Assembly: GCF_001758365.1 (NCBI RefSeq) | Contig: NZ_LZFO01000031.1 | Location: 1 to 32,434 of the forward strand | DNA length: 32,434 bases | Direction of reading: 5' to 3' | Source of the DNA: Clostridium acetireducens DSM 10703 | GTDB lineage: Bacteria; Bacillota; Clostridia; Clostridiales; Clostridiaceae | Shown here: piece by piece, positions 18,313 through 28,684 of the stretch | Numbering within the stretch: position 1 is the stretch's first letter | How the letters are laid out: every line of letters begins with the position of its first letter | Translations under genes and position numbers: made by a program | Notes under the pieces: generated by a model | What the model was told of the DNA's origin: nothing | Seen by the model: the letters and a program-made list of their open reading frames with translations, nothing else | The model's database searches: none

Positions 18313-21300
18313 GTTTCAATTCCTTATAGGTATTCTAAAAATGGGTATTTAGAACTTTAGTAGCATATTTTTATATAGGTTTCAATTCCTTATAGGTATT
18401 CTAAAAATGCTCAAAGTAGAGCAATGAGTGAACTAAGAAGTCTAATGTTTCAATTCCTTATAGGTATTCTAAAAATATTGTATATACTGGAGCTTTACCT
18501 CCAACTCTACTTTGTTTCAATTCCTTATAGGTATTCTAAAAATGATGATTAATTAATTCTTCATTCATAGTACACCTCCAGTTTCAATTCCTTATAGGTA
18601 TTCTAAAAATTGATTAAAACAATTTCATTGCCACATTTTCAACAAAGGTTTCAATTCCTTATAGGTATTCTAAAAATCAATTGACAAAAACGAATATGGA
18701 TATGTTAGAGTAAGGTTTCAATTCCTTATAGGTATTCTAAAAATTTGCAGAAAAAAAATATGGTGATGCAATTGCACAAACGTTTCAATTCCTTATAGGT
18801 ATTCTAAAAATCTAAACAGATGTTAAAAGAATTTGATTATGACCCTTTGTTTCAATTCCTTATAGGTATTCTAAAAATTAACGCCTGGATTAACAATACA
18901 AATGTTAACATATGAGTTTCAATTCCTTATAGGTATTCTAAAAATGAATTTATAGAAGATATTCATAATGAATTTATAAAGAAGTTTCAATTCCTTATAG
19001 GTATTCTAAAAATTCCAATATACCCATAGCCAAGTCTGTATTCAACTGGTTTCAATTCCTTATAGGTATTCTAAAAATATGGTGGAAAACATTTTACAGA
19101 AGCAGATAGAGTATGTTTCAATTCCTTATAGGTATTCTAAAAATTATTTTTCTTTTGATTAGTGCAAGCTCTTCTACATTGGTTTCAATTCCTTATAGGT
19201 ATTCTAAAAATTTAAAGACCAGTACGAATCAAAGAAGAAAGCAATGTTTCAATTCCTTATAGGTATTCTAAAAATATATTTTATTTATTTAGATTTTGTA
19301 TTATTCACATTTAGTTTCAATTCCTTATAGGTATTCTAAAAATTTTGAGCTTAAGGAATTTACACGAAATGGTTATAGTGGGTTTCAATTCCTTATAGGT
19401 ATTCTAAAAATGTAGCTAAATTGTTACCTAAATCAACTACAGTAGATCCGTTTCAATTCCTTATAGGTATTCTAAAAATCCTAGACGAAGAATTACCTTG
19501 TAAAGAGTTTTATAAGTTTCAATTCCTTATAGGTATTCTAAAAATCAAACATTTCCGAACCCTTTTGCTTTAGTGTTGCTGGGTTTCAATTCCTTATAGG
19601 TATTCTAAAAATTAGTCATATATTTTTATTAGAACAGGTTCTGTTCCCGTTTCAATTCCTTATAGGTATTCTAAAAATGAAGATAAAGAACAAAAAAAAT
19701 TAGAAAAGCTTAACACGTTTCAATTCCTTATAGGTATTCTAAAAATGTGATAATTTACCCAGTTAATGCTCCTAAAGAAGATGTGTTTCAATTCCTTATA
19801 GGTATTCTAAAAATAACAGACTTATTTAAGTGAAAGCAGATGTTATCAGGTGTTTCAATTCCTTATAGGTATTCTAAAAATGTACCTCTATGGTAGGGAT
19901 GTATGAAACAAATGCTCGGTTTCAATTCCTTATAGGTATTCTAAAAATAAGAACTAAATGTATCTCCCAAAGCATTATTTAAATAGTTTCAATTCCTTAT
20001 AGGTATTCTAAAAATTTCCAGTACCTTCATATCCTGTTACTTTATATTTTTTACCCAGTTTCAATTCCTTATAGGTATTCTAAAAATCTACTTTTATTCT
20101 TTCTAGTTTAGATACCCATTCTTCGTTTCAATTCCTTATAGGTATTCTAAAAATCAATAATTTAAAACCTTTTGAGTAACTTTATTTATAGTTTCAATTC
20201 CTTATAGGTATTCTAAAAATCTCTCCTAACATAGGTACTGGTTGTCTATTTTTCACAGTTTCAATTCCTTATAGGTATTCTAAAAATATGTTTTCTTCCA
20301 GTATCTTTTTTGCTTCCCAGTTAATGTTTCAATTCCTTATAGGTATTCTAAAAATTAAAAATATCGATAAGGTAACAACACCTAGAACAGTGTTTCAATT
20401 CCTTATAGGTATTCTAAAAATGCAAATACAGCTATTACCCATACCCACCATTTCTTAGTTTCAATTCCTTATAGGTATTCTAAAAATTCACAATTAGTTG
20501 ATGGTCAAGTAGCTTCTGTAATAGGTTTCAATTCCTTATAGGTATTCTAAAAATGCAAATACAGCTATTACCCATACCCACCATTTCTTAGTTTCAATTC
20601 CTTATAGGTATTCTAAAAATAAAATGAACTGGGTGACCATGGAACGTTTTCGGAAAAGTTTCAATTCCTTATAGGTATTCTAAAAATCACGTAGAAGCAT
20701 TTTAAGACACGTTAATACATAGGTTTCAATTCCTTATAGGTATTCTAAAAATTTTCACCTCTTTATTTTAATTTTAATATATTTATTTTAGTTTCAATTC
20801 CTTATAGGTATTCTAAAAATAATGTATATTCCATTTCACTTGTACCGCTTCCTGAAAAGTTTCAATTCCTTATAGGTATTCTAAAAATACTACTTTTATT
20901 TGCTACATCTATTAGTAGAATTTTAGTTTCAATTCCTTATAGGTATTCTAAAAATATACTTCCTTTATATATTTTTAAGCTGTATTTTGTTGTTTCAATT
21001 CCTTATAGGTATTCTAAAAATTTATTACAGGAAAACTTTGGAGAATTTGAATTTCTTTGTTTCAATTCCTTATAGGTATTCTAAAAATAAAATAATTGAG
21101 CCTTTGAGCCTATATAAATAATTATGTTTCAATTCCTTATAGGTATTCTAAAAATTTAACTGTTATATTAAGTTGTGCCAGTTCAAGTCATTTGTTTCAA
21201 TTCCTTATAGGTATTCTAAAAATTAGAATTTTCAACCTTAATACTATAAGTGTTATAAATAGTTTCAATTCCTTATAGGTATTCTAAAAATTATCATTTT

Positions 21301-24300
21301 GATATTTCACTAAATCTTTATTATGAATGTTTCAATTCCTTATAGGTATTCTAAAAATTATTATGAATTAAAATATACTTCCAACCTTCTACTACGTTTC
21401 AATTCCTTATAGGTATTCTAAAAATTATGTTATTATATAATTGTCAGCAGATGTTAAAGCTTGTTTCAATTCCTTATAGGTATTCTAAAAATTTTCTTGA
21501 AGTTTTGTTTAGTGAAGATTTTTCGACTTCGTTTCAATTCCTTATAGGTATTCTAAAAATTATGGACTTTTCAACCGTTCAGCATCCAACCTACCTGTGT
21601 TTCAATTCCTTATAGGTATTCTAAAAATTCTTAGTTTCTATAACATTTTGTCTATTATTTACTCTGTTTCAATTCCTTATAGGTATTCTAAAAATACAAT
21701 AGTTGTTTTGTTAGTGAAATTCTTAGGGAATAGTTTCAATTCCTTATAGGTATTCTAAAAATTTTTATTTCTTTTATATTTTTCATTTATAAATACACCC
21801 CTGTTTCAATTCCTTATAGGTATTCTAAAAATTTTTCTTCTGCGTTTTCATATAGTTTAGCTTGTACGTAGTTTCAATTCCTTATAGGTATTCTAAAAAT
21901 ATTTGTTCCTTTTTAGCTTTGCCTTCTACCTTTACAAGTTTCAATTCCTTATAGGTATTCTAAAAATTATAAACGATAACTTAGCAACTATTATTCAAAA
22001 TGAAGGTTTCAATTCCTTATAGGTATTCTAAAAATGCTGAATTTACAACTGTATCTTTTCTAGGAGTTATTAGTTTCAATTCCTTATAGGTATTCTAAAA
22101 ATAAACTATTCTAGGGAACTTAAAACATTCCCTAGAAAAGTTTCAATTCCTTATAGGTATTCTAAAAATTTTAGAGTATGTAAAATATCAACTTGACGAT
22201 AGAGATAGTTTCAATTCCTTATAGGTATTCTAAAAATAATTACATAACTAATGTCATTCAAAAGATAGGGAACGTTTCAATTCCTTATAGGTATTCTAAA
22301 AATGTATATTACAATCTCATATAACATACAATGTTCAAGTTTCAATTCCTTATAGGTATTCTAAAAATTAGTAACATTATACCTAATTTTTACATCAGAC
22401 AAAAGTTTCAATTCCTTATAGGTATTCTAAAAATATTGTTTCATCTAAAAGTTCAAGGTCTATACTTTTATGTTTCAATTCCTTATAGGTATTCTAAAAA
22501 TGATATAAAAAAAAATGAATATAAAATAGATGTAATTGAGTTTCAATTCCTTATAGGTATTCTAAAAATAAAAGAAACTTCCTGTTAGAACTGTAGGACT
22601 TATGTTGTTTCAATTCCTTATAGGTATTCTAAAAATACTACACAATTGCCCCAAATTGCAGGAACTACTAAAGGTTTCAATTCCTTATAGGTATTCTAAA
22701 AATGTACTATATTACCTTTTAAATCTGTCCATTTTTTTAAAGTTTCAATTCCTTATAGGTATTCTAAAAATTTGGAAAGGAACCAGATATATTGTTAAAG
22801 CCACTTGAGTTTCAATTCCTTATAGGTATTCTAAAAATATAGAAAATTTAGTCTGGCAAGATGTTGTTAATTTTAGTTTCAATTCCTTATAGGTATTCTA
22901 AAAATACAGCAAAATGTTTACAATATTATGAAAATATAATTGGTTTCAATTCCTTATAGGTATTCTAAAAATTTAATAATACAAATGTAAAGGTATTATT
23001 TAATACAGAGTTTCAATTCCTTATAGGTATTCTAAAAATCCCATTCTTCATTGATTCTTGTTTCATATACAAAAGTTTCAATTCCTTATAGGTATTCTAA
23101 AAATTCTAACTTTTCCGAATGACACTCCATTCATAGCTTTGTTTCAATTCCTTATAGGTATTCTAAAAATAGGTAGTTTGTTTACAGACAAACAAATTGC
23201 TCAAAGAAGTTTCAATTCCTTATAGGTATTCTAAAAATCTTTAAAAATTTATTATGTTATTTACATAACAATTAGTTTCAATTCCTTATAGGTATTCTAA
23301 AAATTCTTGGCTATACGTTACTTATAAATTATGTAATCAGGTTTCAATTCCTTATAGGTATTCTAAAAATAAATAGAAAGATAGTTTTATCAATTTTTGG
23401 AGGTAGGTTTCAATTCCTTATAGGTATTCTAAAAATTGGTTTACGTTATGCAGTAGGAGAAGGGAAAATAGGGTTTCAATTCCTTATAGGTATTCTAAAA
23501 ATTTAAAAGTAACACCAAAAGGCGTACAACTTCAAAAAATGTTTCAATTCCTTATAGGTATTCTAAAAATGGATATTCCGTCTTAGTTGGAGAAAATCTT
23601 AAAAAGTAGTTTCAATTCCTTATAGGTATTCTAAAAATGATAAAGCAACTAAATTAGTGGAAAGAGCAGAAAAAACGTTTCAATTCCTTATAGGTATTCT
23701 AAAAATGGTTATGGCAAAATTTCGCTTTGAAATATCGTGATGTGTTTCAATTCCTTATAGGTATTCTAAAAATAATTGTAATGGGTAGAGGAAATGGTAA
23801 GAATGGTTTTAGTTTCAATTCCTTATAGGTATTCTAAAAATTTTTATTAATTTTTTAGCTTTACCTAACTTTTTTCTGTTTCAATTCCTTATAGGTATTC
23901 TAAAAATGGTGGTATTTACAGTTGCCAAAGAAGGATGGCAACTAGGTTTCAATTCCTTATAGGTATTCTAAAAATTGGGCTATGAAGACGTCAAAAGTTG
24001 TTTGAGATCCTGTTTCAATTCCTTATAGGTATTCTAAAAATTGTATAGATGAAGAAGCTATACAGTTGCAAGAAATAGAGTTTCAATTCCTTATAGGTAT
24101 TCTAAAAATTTAACAACTAATATCTTATTCATTTATACCACCTACCGTTTCAATTCCTTATAGGTATTCTAAAAATTTATTGTTTTCTGCGTTTTCTTCT
24201 GCGTTTTCATAGTTTCAATTCCTTATAGGTATTCTAAAAATTTATAAATATTAATACAAATTTTCATTGTACTAACAAGTTTCAATTCCTTATAGGTATT

Positions 24301-26519
24301 CTAAAAATGCCCTTGGCTACACGTTACCTAAAAATTATGCAGTTGGGTTTCAATTCCTTATAGGTATTCTAAAAATTTAAAATTATCTACACTTTTAGTC
24401 CTTGGATGTACTAGTTTCAATTCCTTATAGGTATTCTAAAAATGTTTTGTAACTCTACTCCTTTTTCGCATACTTTGTATTGTTTCAATTCCTTATAGGT
24501 ATTCTAAAAATGTTAAAACAAAATTGGGAAGGACACCGCGTGTTCTGGTTTCAATTCCTTATAGGTATTCTAAAAATTGATGCACTATTTCATCTGTTTC
24601 ACATTTAAGTCCTGGTTTCAATTCCTTATAGGTATTCTAAAAATGGGTAGAAATACATAGGGATCATATGTTGAATTGGAGTTTCAATTCCTTATAGGTA
24701 TTCTAAAAATAGGAATATTTGAAGATATTATAGTATTTGGAAAAGGGTTTCAATTCCTTATAGGTATTCTAAAAATGTAGTATTTATCTCATATAATTTT
24801 TCATCATTATATTTGTTTCAATTCCTTATAGGTATTCTAAAAATAGGTTTAAATATTAATACTTTTCTGTTTAATTTTTTAGTTTCAATTCCTTATAGGT
24901 ATTCTAAAAATCAATCCTAATATGAGGTATCCAAAAAATGAGATAGTTAGTTTCAATTCCTTATAGGTATTCTAAAAATACTTACTTAAATTCAATTTAA
25001 GGTTATTTAATATGATGTTTCAATTCCTTATAGGTATTCTAAAAATAATAGCATTACTTGTACCACTTTGAGTTTTTGCAATAGTTTCAATTCCTTATAG
25101 GTATTCTAAAAATTCAATTTCTCTAAATTTTTGACCTATTTGTTGTAAAGTTTCAATTCCTTATAGGTATTCTAAAAATTCTAGGGAATAAATTAATATA
25201 CTTATTCCCTAGAGGTTTCAATTCCTTATAGGTATTCTAAAAATCAGATATTGTATTTATATTTTTCATACAAAACACCTCTGTTTCAATTCCTTATAGG
25301 TATTCTAAAAATTGAAAATATGGAAAAAGAATTAAGTGAATTAAAAGCCAGTTTCAATTCCTTATAGGTATTCTAAAAATTTAATGATGCTATAGATATG
25401 CTTTTCTTAGAAATGAGTTTCAATTCCTTATAGGTATTCTAAAAATTATTTTTACAAAATTATATCTAATACCTTTATTTAAGTTTCAATTCCTTATAGG
25501 TATTCTAAAAATACTTACTAAATCACATATATTTTACATTTACATAGTTAGTTTCAATTCCTTATAGGTATTCTAAAAATTTTTCATTTTTATACACTCC
25601 TTATTTTTTAATTTTTACTGTTTCAATTCCTTATAGGTATTCTAAAAATTCTAGATTCATTATGTAGTTGTTTATTTTATTATTTAGTTTCAATTCCTTA
25701 TAGGTATTCTAAAAATTATGTATATTATATACAGTTGTAAGTTAGTTAGTTGAGGTTTCAATTCCTTATAGGTATTCTAAAAATAAGCTTTCTAACTGCT
25801 CTATATCTTCAAAGAACATTGTGTTTCAATTCCTTATAGGTATTCTAAAAATCTATTTTACCATTTTAAAAACTTGCTTATACTCTTCCGGTTTCAATTC
25901 CTTATAGGTATTCTAAAAATTTATTCTCTGTTTCTTTTCCTAGTACTTTTACCTGTGGTTTCAATTCCTTATAGGTATTCTAAAAATCTACAAATGGTAC
26001 AAGCTATGCAGAACAGGAAACAAGTTTCAATTCCTTATAGGTATTCTAAAAATGAAGAATTCATATAGTTAAAGAGAATTGCCCTAATTGTTTCAATTCC
26101 TTATAGGTATTCTAAAAATAGGAATAACTGCTTCTCCTCCTGGTTCTTCTGCAAAGTTTCAATTCCTTATAGGTATTCTAAAAATTTGTGCATTTATTTT
26201 TCTCTTTTTTAAATGGATCATAGTTTCAATTCCTTATAGGTATTCTAAAAATTCTTTAATTCTTGAATCTTAGCTTGAAGCTCTGTCTCGTTTCAATTCC
26301 TTATAGGTATTCTAAAAATTGAAGGATATAGTTGACTATACTAATTCTAATACTCTGTTTCAATTCCTTATAGGTATTCTAAAAATATTAAATATGTGTC
26401 ATAGCTTTTAGAGGAACGTTCTATGTTTCAATTCCTTATAGGTATTCTAAAAATTCCTCCAGTTGCATGTTTTTCTTTTTTTCCACCAGGTTTCAATTCC
26501 TTATAGGTATTCTAAAAAT
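18313..26519 (-). CRISPR. CRISPR array 2, type I-B, 123 repeats / 122 spacers
   Basis: I counted 123 copies of the same 30-bp repeat as array 1, with spacers of 34-42 nt and an average period of 67.0. Transcription runs right to left from the leader at 26520-26614; the youngest spacers are near 26490. Spacers 20422-20457 and 20555-20590 are identical, with a different spacer between them. It has no cas genes of its own on the leader side, only a cas2 fragment, so it depends on the operon at 8958-17642. At least four spacer relationships point to repeated sampling of related invaders (see findings). Confidence 0.98.
20422..20590 (-). repeat. Duplicated spacer in array 2, separated by one spacer
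   Basis: The 36-nt spacer starting GCAAATACAGCTATTACCC occurs at 20422-20457 and again at 20555-20590. The spacer between them (20488-20524) is different. This needs either a two-unit duplication with loss of one spacer or a second acquisition of the identical protospacer. Confidence 0.9.
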
Positions 26520-26614
26520 CCATTTTGCCATTGAAATATAAGGCTTTTTATTTTTTTTGCCTTTTATAAAATTATAACATTTTTATAGAAATATTGGAAT
26601 AGCTTAGTTTTCAA
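26520..26614 (-). promoter_or_regulatory. Leader of CRISPR array 2 (copy of leader 1)
   Basis: Near-identical to 8815-8909, starting at the repeat edge with CCATTTTGCCATTGAAATATAA as printed on the plus strand and running through to the shared terminator. The conserved edge, promoter and spacing suggest that array 2 can both be transcribed and accept new spacers. Confidence 0.85.
26571..26599 (-). promoter_or_regulatory. pre-crRNA promoter of array 2
   Basis: On the minus strand, TTCCAA (26594-26599), 17 bp, TATAAT (26571-26576), the same boxes and spacing as in leader 1. The inverted repeat around the -10 is imperfect here. Confidence 0.75.
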
Positions 26615-26660
26615 AAAAGTCCATCCCCAGGGTTTTTTGCACTATTGGGGGTGGACTTTT
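26615..26660 (-). terminator. Terminator hairpin behind leader 2 (copied from the cas2 end)
   Basis: Arms AAAAGTCCATCCCC (26615-26628) and GGGGGTGGACTTTT (26647-26660), the same 14-bp stem as at 8910-8955. Here it would stop leftward transcripts of the ATPase gene before the leader. Confidence 0.8.
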
Positions 26661-26662
26661 AT

Positions 26663-26755
26663 TTATAATATGAATTTTTGAGAATATTTTGTACTTTGAA
26701 AGCTATATATCATTACAAAATATGCAAATTTATCCACAAGATTATTTAATTTCAT
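26663..26755 (-). pseudogene. cas2: 3' fragment of cas2 next to leader 2
   Basis: The stretch matches the last ~40 codons of cas2 (8958-9221), including the stop codon and the same distance to the terminator. It has lost 33 bp between two ATTCT repeats, which removes the codons around KREVLGVSKNS, and has several substitutions. An open frame remains (ATG at 26755, ending FQSTKYSQKFIL). The upstream two thirds of cas2 is missing: similarity fades between about 26757 and 26772, where the ATPase gene begins. No function is expected. It shows that leader 2 was copied together with the end of the cas operon. Confidence 0.85.
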
Positions 26756-28298
26756 TTTTAAATTCTTTATATCTCAACTCTTCTTTAGTATTTGCTTTTT
26801 TAAATTCCATAATTATTGCCACTTTTTCTTTTTCTCTAGGAATTAATACTAAATCAAATCTACCAAAGCCACTTTCTCTATTTGATTTTATCATATATTT
26901 ATCTATAAGCAATGTAGTAATGCCTAACATCAATCCATGATAAAAACTTTCTGAACTATCATGGAAACTTGTAGTTTTTATTAGAAAACTTGTAAATATC
27001 TTTTCAAAAGTAAAAACATCTCCTGAAACTAAGGCATTGACCATTTTTATTTGTTCCATAGTATTTATACCTTTTGATATTTGTATCATTATCTCTTGTC
27101 TATATGCAATTTTAATTTCTTTATTAGGAATTGCTAATTTAGCTACTGTAAATCCAAATTCATTTTGAATAGTATCCATTGCCTTTAAATATCCAGATAA
27201 AAGTAAAAGACTAAATAAATAATTATCATCCTTGTAAATATCTAGATAAATTATATTTGTATCTATAATTTCTTCAATTGATGATCCTTCCATTAATTTT
27301 ATAATATTCTTTTGAATATTTATATTTGAATTTTTAATAACATCATGTATTACATCATTGCTACTTGTATTAAGCCAATAAGCTTGAGGAGCAGAACCTT
27401 TATTGTCAATATAATTTATTATAGACCAAGGATTATATATTTCTGTTTTGCCAAAAATGTATCCATCATACCATTCTTTTACTGTTTCTAATTCTTCTTC
27501 TCTACCATAATATTTTAACATTTCAATTATTTCATCTTCAGTAAATCCAAAATACTCACTGTATTGATTATCTAATATTGTGCGAACTTTAAGATTATTC
27601 ATTCCACTAAATATACTTTCTTTTCCAATTCTCAATATTCCTGTCATAATAGAAAAGCTAATGTGATTATTATCTTTTACAGCTCCACTTAACCAATTAC
27701 GAATAAATTCTATTATTTTGTCATAAAATCCATTTGTATAACCGCTTTGTATTGGAACATCATATTCGTCTAAAAGCAAAATTGGTGCAACACCAAAATG
27801 TTTATCTAAATACTCTGTTAAGTATTTCAATGAATTTTCATAATCACTTTCTGAAGCAATTCCTGTACGAATTTTGTTAAAAGTTTCTTTTTCAATTTCC
27901 GTTAAACACTCACTATTAGCCAATAAAGCAAATCTATCGTATTCTTCTTCTATACACTTTTTAATTTTATTATAAGTCATTTCCCAATTACTATTTTTAA
28001 TATCCTTTAATGTAATAAATATAACAGGATATTTACCTTGATTTTTTGTATATACATTATTTTGACTAAATATTTTCAAACCTTTAAATAAATATGATTT
28101 ATCTTCTTCTGATTTTTCAAAGAAATACTTTAGCATACTAATATTTATAGTTTTACCAAAACGTCTTGGACGTGTTAATAATATAACTTTTGAGCCGTCA
28201 TCTAATATTTCTTTTATTAATAATGTTTTATCTATGTAATAATAATTATTTTCAATAATTTCTTTAAAATTACTTATTCCAATAGGCATTTTTTTCAC
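26742..28298 (-). CDS. AAA-ATPase-like protein with C-terminal PD-(D/E)XK nuclease (right copy)
   Basis: About 518 residues from GTG 28298, which lies six bases behind GGGGGTG. The N-terminus (PIGISNFKEIIENNYYYIDKT) and the P-loop TRPRRFGKT (about 42-50) are typical of the AAA-ATPase-like family PF09820. The C-terminal GRFDLVL...IIMEFK (Asp ~482, Glu ~498, Lys ~500) is a PD-(D/E)XK site of the DUF1703/PDDEXK_9 type usually fused to it. After KKANTKEEL the family normally continues for some 30-40 residues. Here the frame runs into the cas2 relic and stops within a few codons (YKEFKNEIK), so the end is lost or replaced. The catalytic residues remain, so activity is possible. The biological role of this family is poorly defined. 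It is divergent from the lipoprotein gene. Confidence 0.85.
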   Translation of the reverse strand: MKKMPIGISNFKEIIENNYYYIDKTLLIKEILDDGSKVILLTRPRRFGKTINISMLKYFFEKSEEDKSYLFKGLKIFSQNNVYTKNQGKYPVIFITLKDIKNSNWEMTYNKIKKCIEEEYDRFALLANSECLTEIEKETFNKIRTGIASESDYENSLKYLTEYLDKHFGVAPILLLDEYDVPIQSGYTNGFYDKIIEFIRNWLSGAVKDNNHISFSIMTGILRIGKESIFSGMNNLKVRTILDNQYSEYFGFTEDEIIEMLKYYGREEELETVKEWYDGYIFGKTEIYNPWSIINYIDNKGSAPQAYWLNTSSNDVIHDVIKNSNINIQKNIIKLMEGSSIEEIIDTNIIYLDIYKDDNYLFSLLLLSGYLKAMDTIQNEFGFTVAKLAIPNKEIKIAYRQEIMIQISKGINTMEQIKMVNALVSGDVFTFEKIFTSFLIKTTSFHDSSESFYHGLMLGITTLLIDKYMIKSNRESGFGRFDLVLIPREKEKVAIIMEFKKANTKEELRYKEFKNEIK

Positions 28299-28684
28299 AT
28301 ATAACACCCCCTTTTACATATGTATTTTTATTATATCATAACAAATTGTAATTATACTATTTTATAAATTCATAAAAAATAAGCGATAATTTTAGTATAT
28401 TTTATTGTTCAACTAGATATAGAGTGAACACCTCTATAAAATTTCAATATATCTTATGTATATATTTATATAGTAACATAAAGTTAATAAAATTAACTTT
28501 ACTCTTTCATATAAGCAGGTTTAGAATATACTTTGAAAATTTTAACTAGCAAATTTTCACAATCATATTTAAATAATTTTTGACTTCAAAAAATTGTAGA
28601 AATTATTCCATAAAGTTTCATTTTACAAAAACCATATAAAACTGTATAATATTATCATATAATACTAATTTAGGAGGTATCGTA
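28299..28684. other. Divergent ATPase-lipoprotein intergenic region (right copy)
   Basis: It carries the same AAAGTTAAT-aaa-ATTAACTTT inverted repeat (28480-28500) as the left copy. Two minus-strand TATAAT boxes (28330-28335 and 28351-28356) could serve the ATPase gene, but neither has a clear -35. No RNA gene was recognised. Confidence 0.45.
28622..28650 (+). promoter_or_regulatory. Sigma-A type promoter of the right lipoprotein gene
   Basis: TTTACA (28622-28627), 17 bp, TATAAT (28645-28650), then TAGGAGG before the ATG at 28685. Confidence 0.75.

Noticed and set aside
18544-18580. Idea that CC in the complement of Shine-Dalgarno sites serves as PAM and so draws spacers to gene starts
   Set aside because: In the examples read, the Shine-Dalgarno site is inside the spacer rather than next to its PAM-side end, at varying positions. 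PAMs cannot be read from arrays alone.
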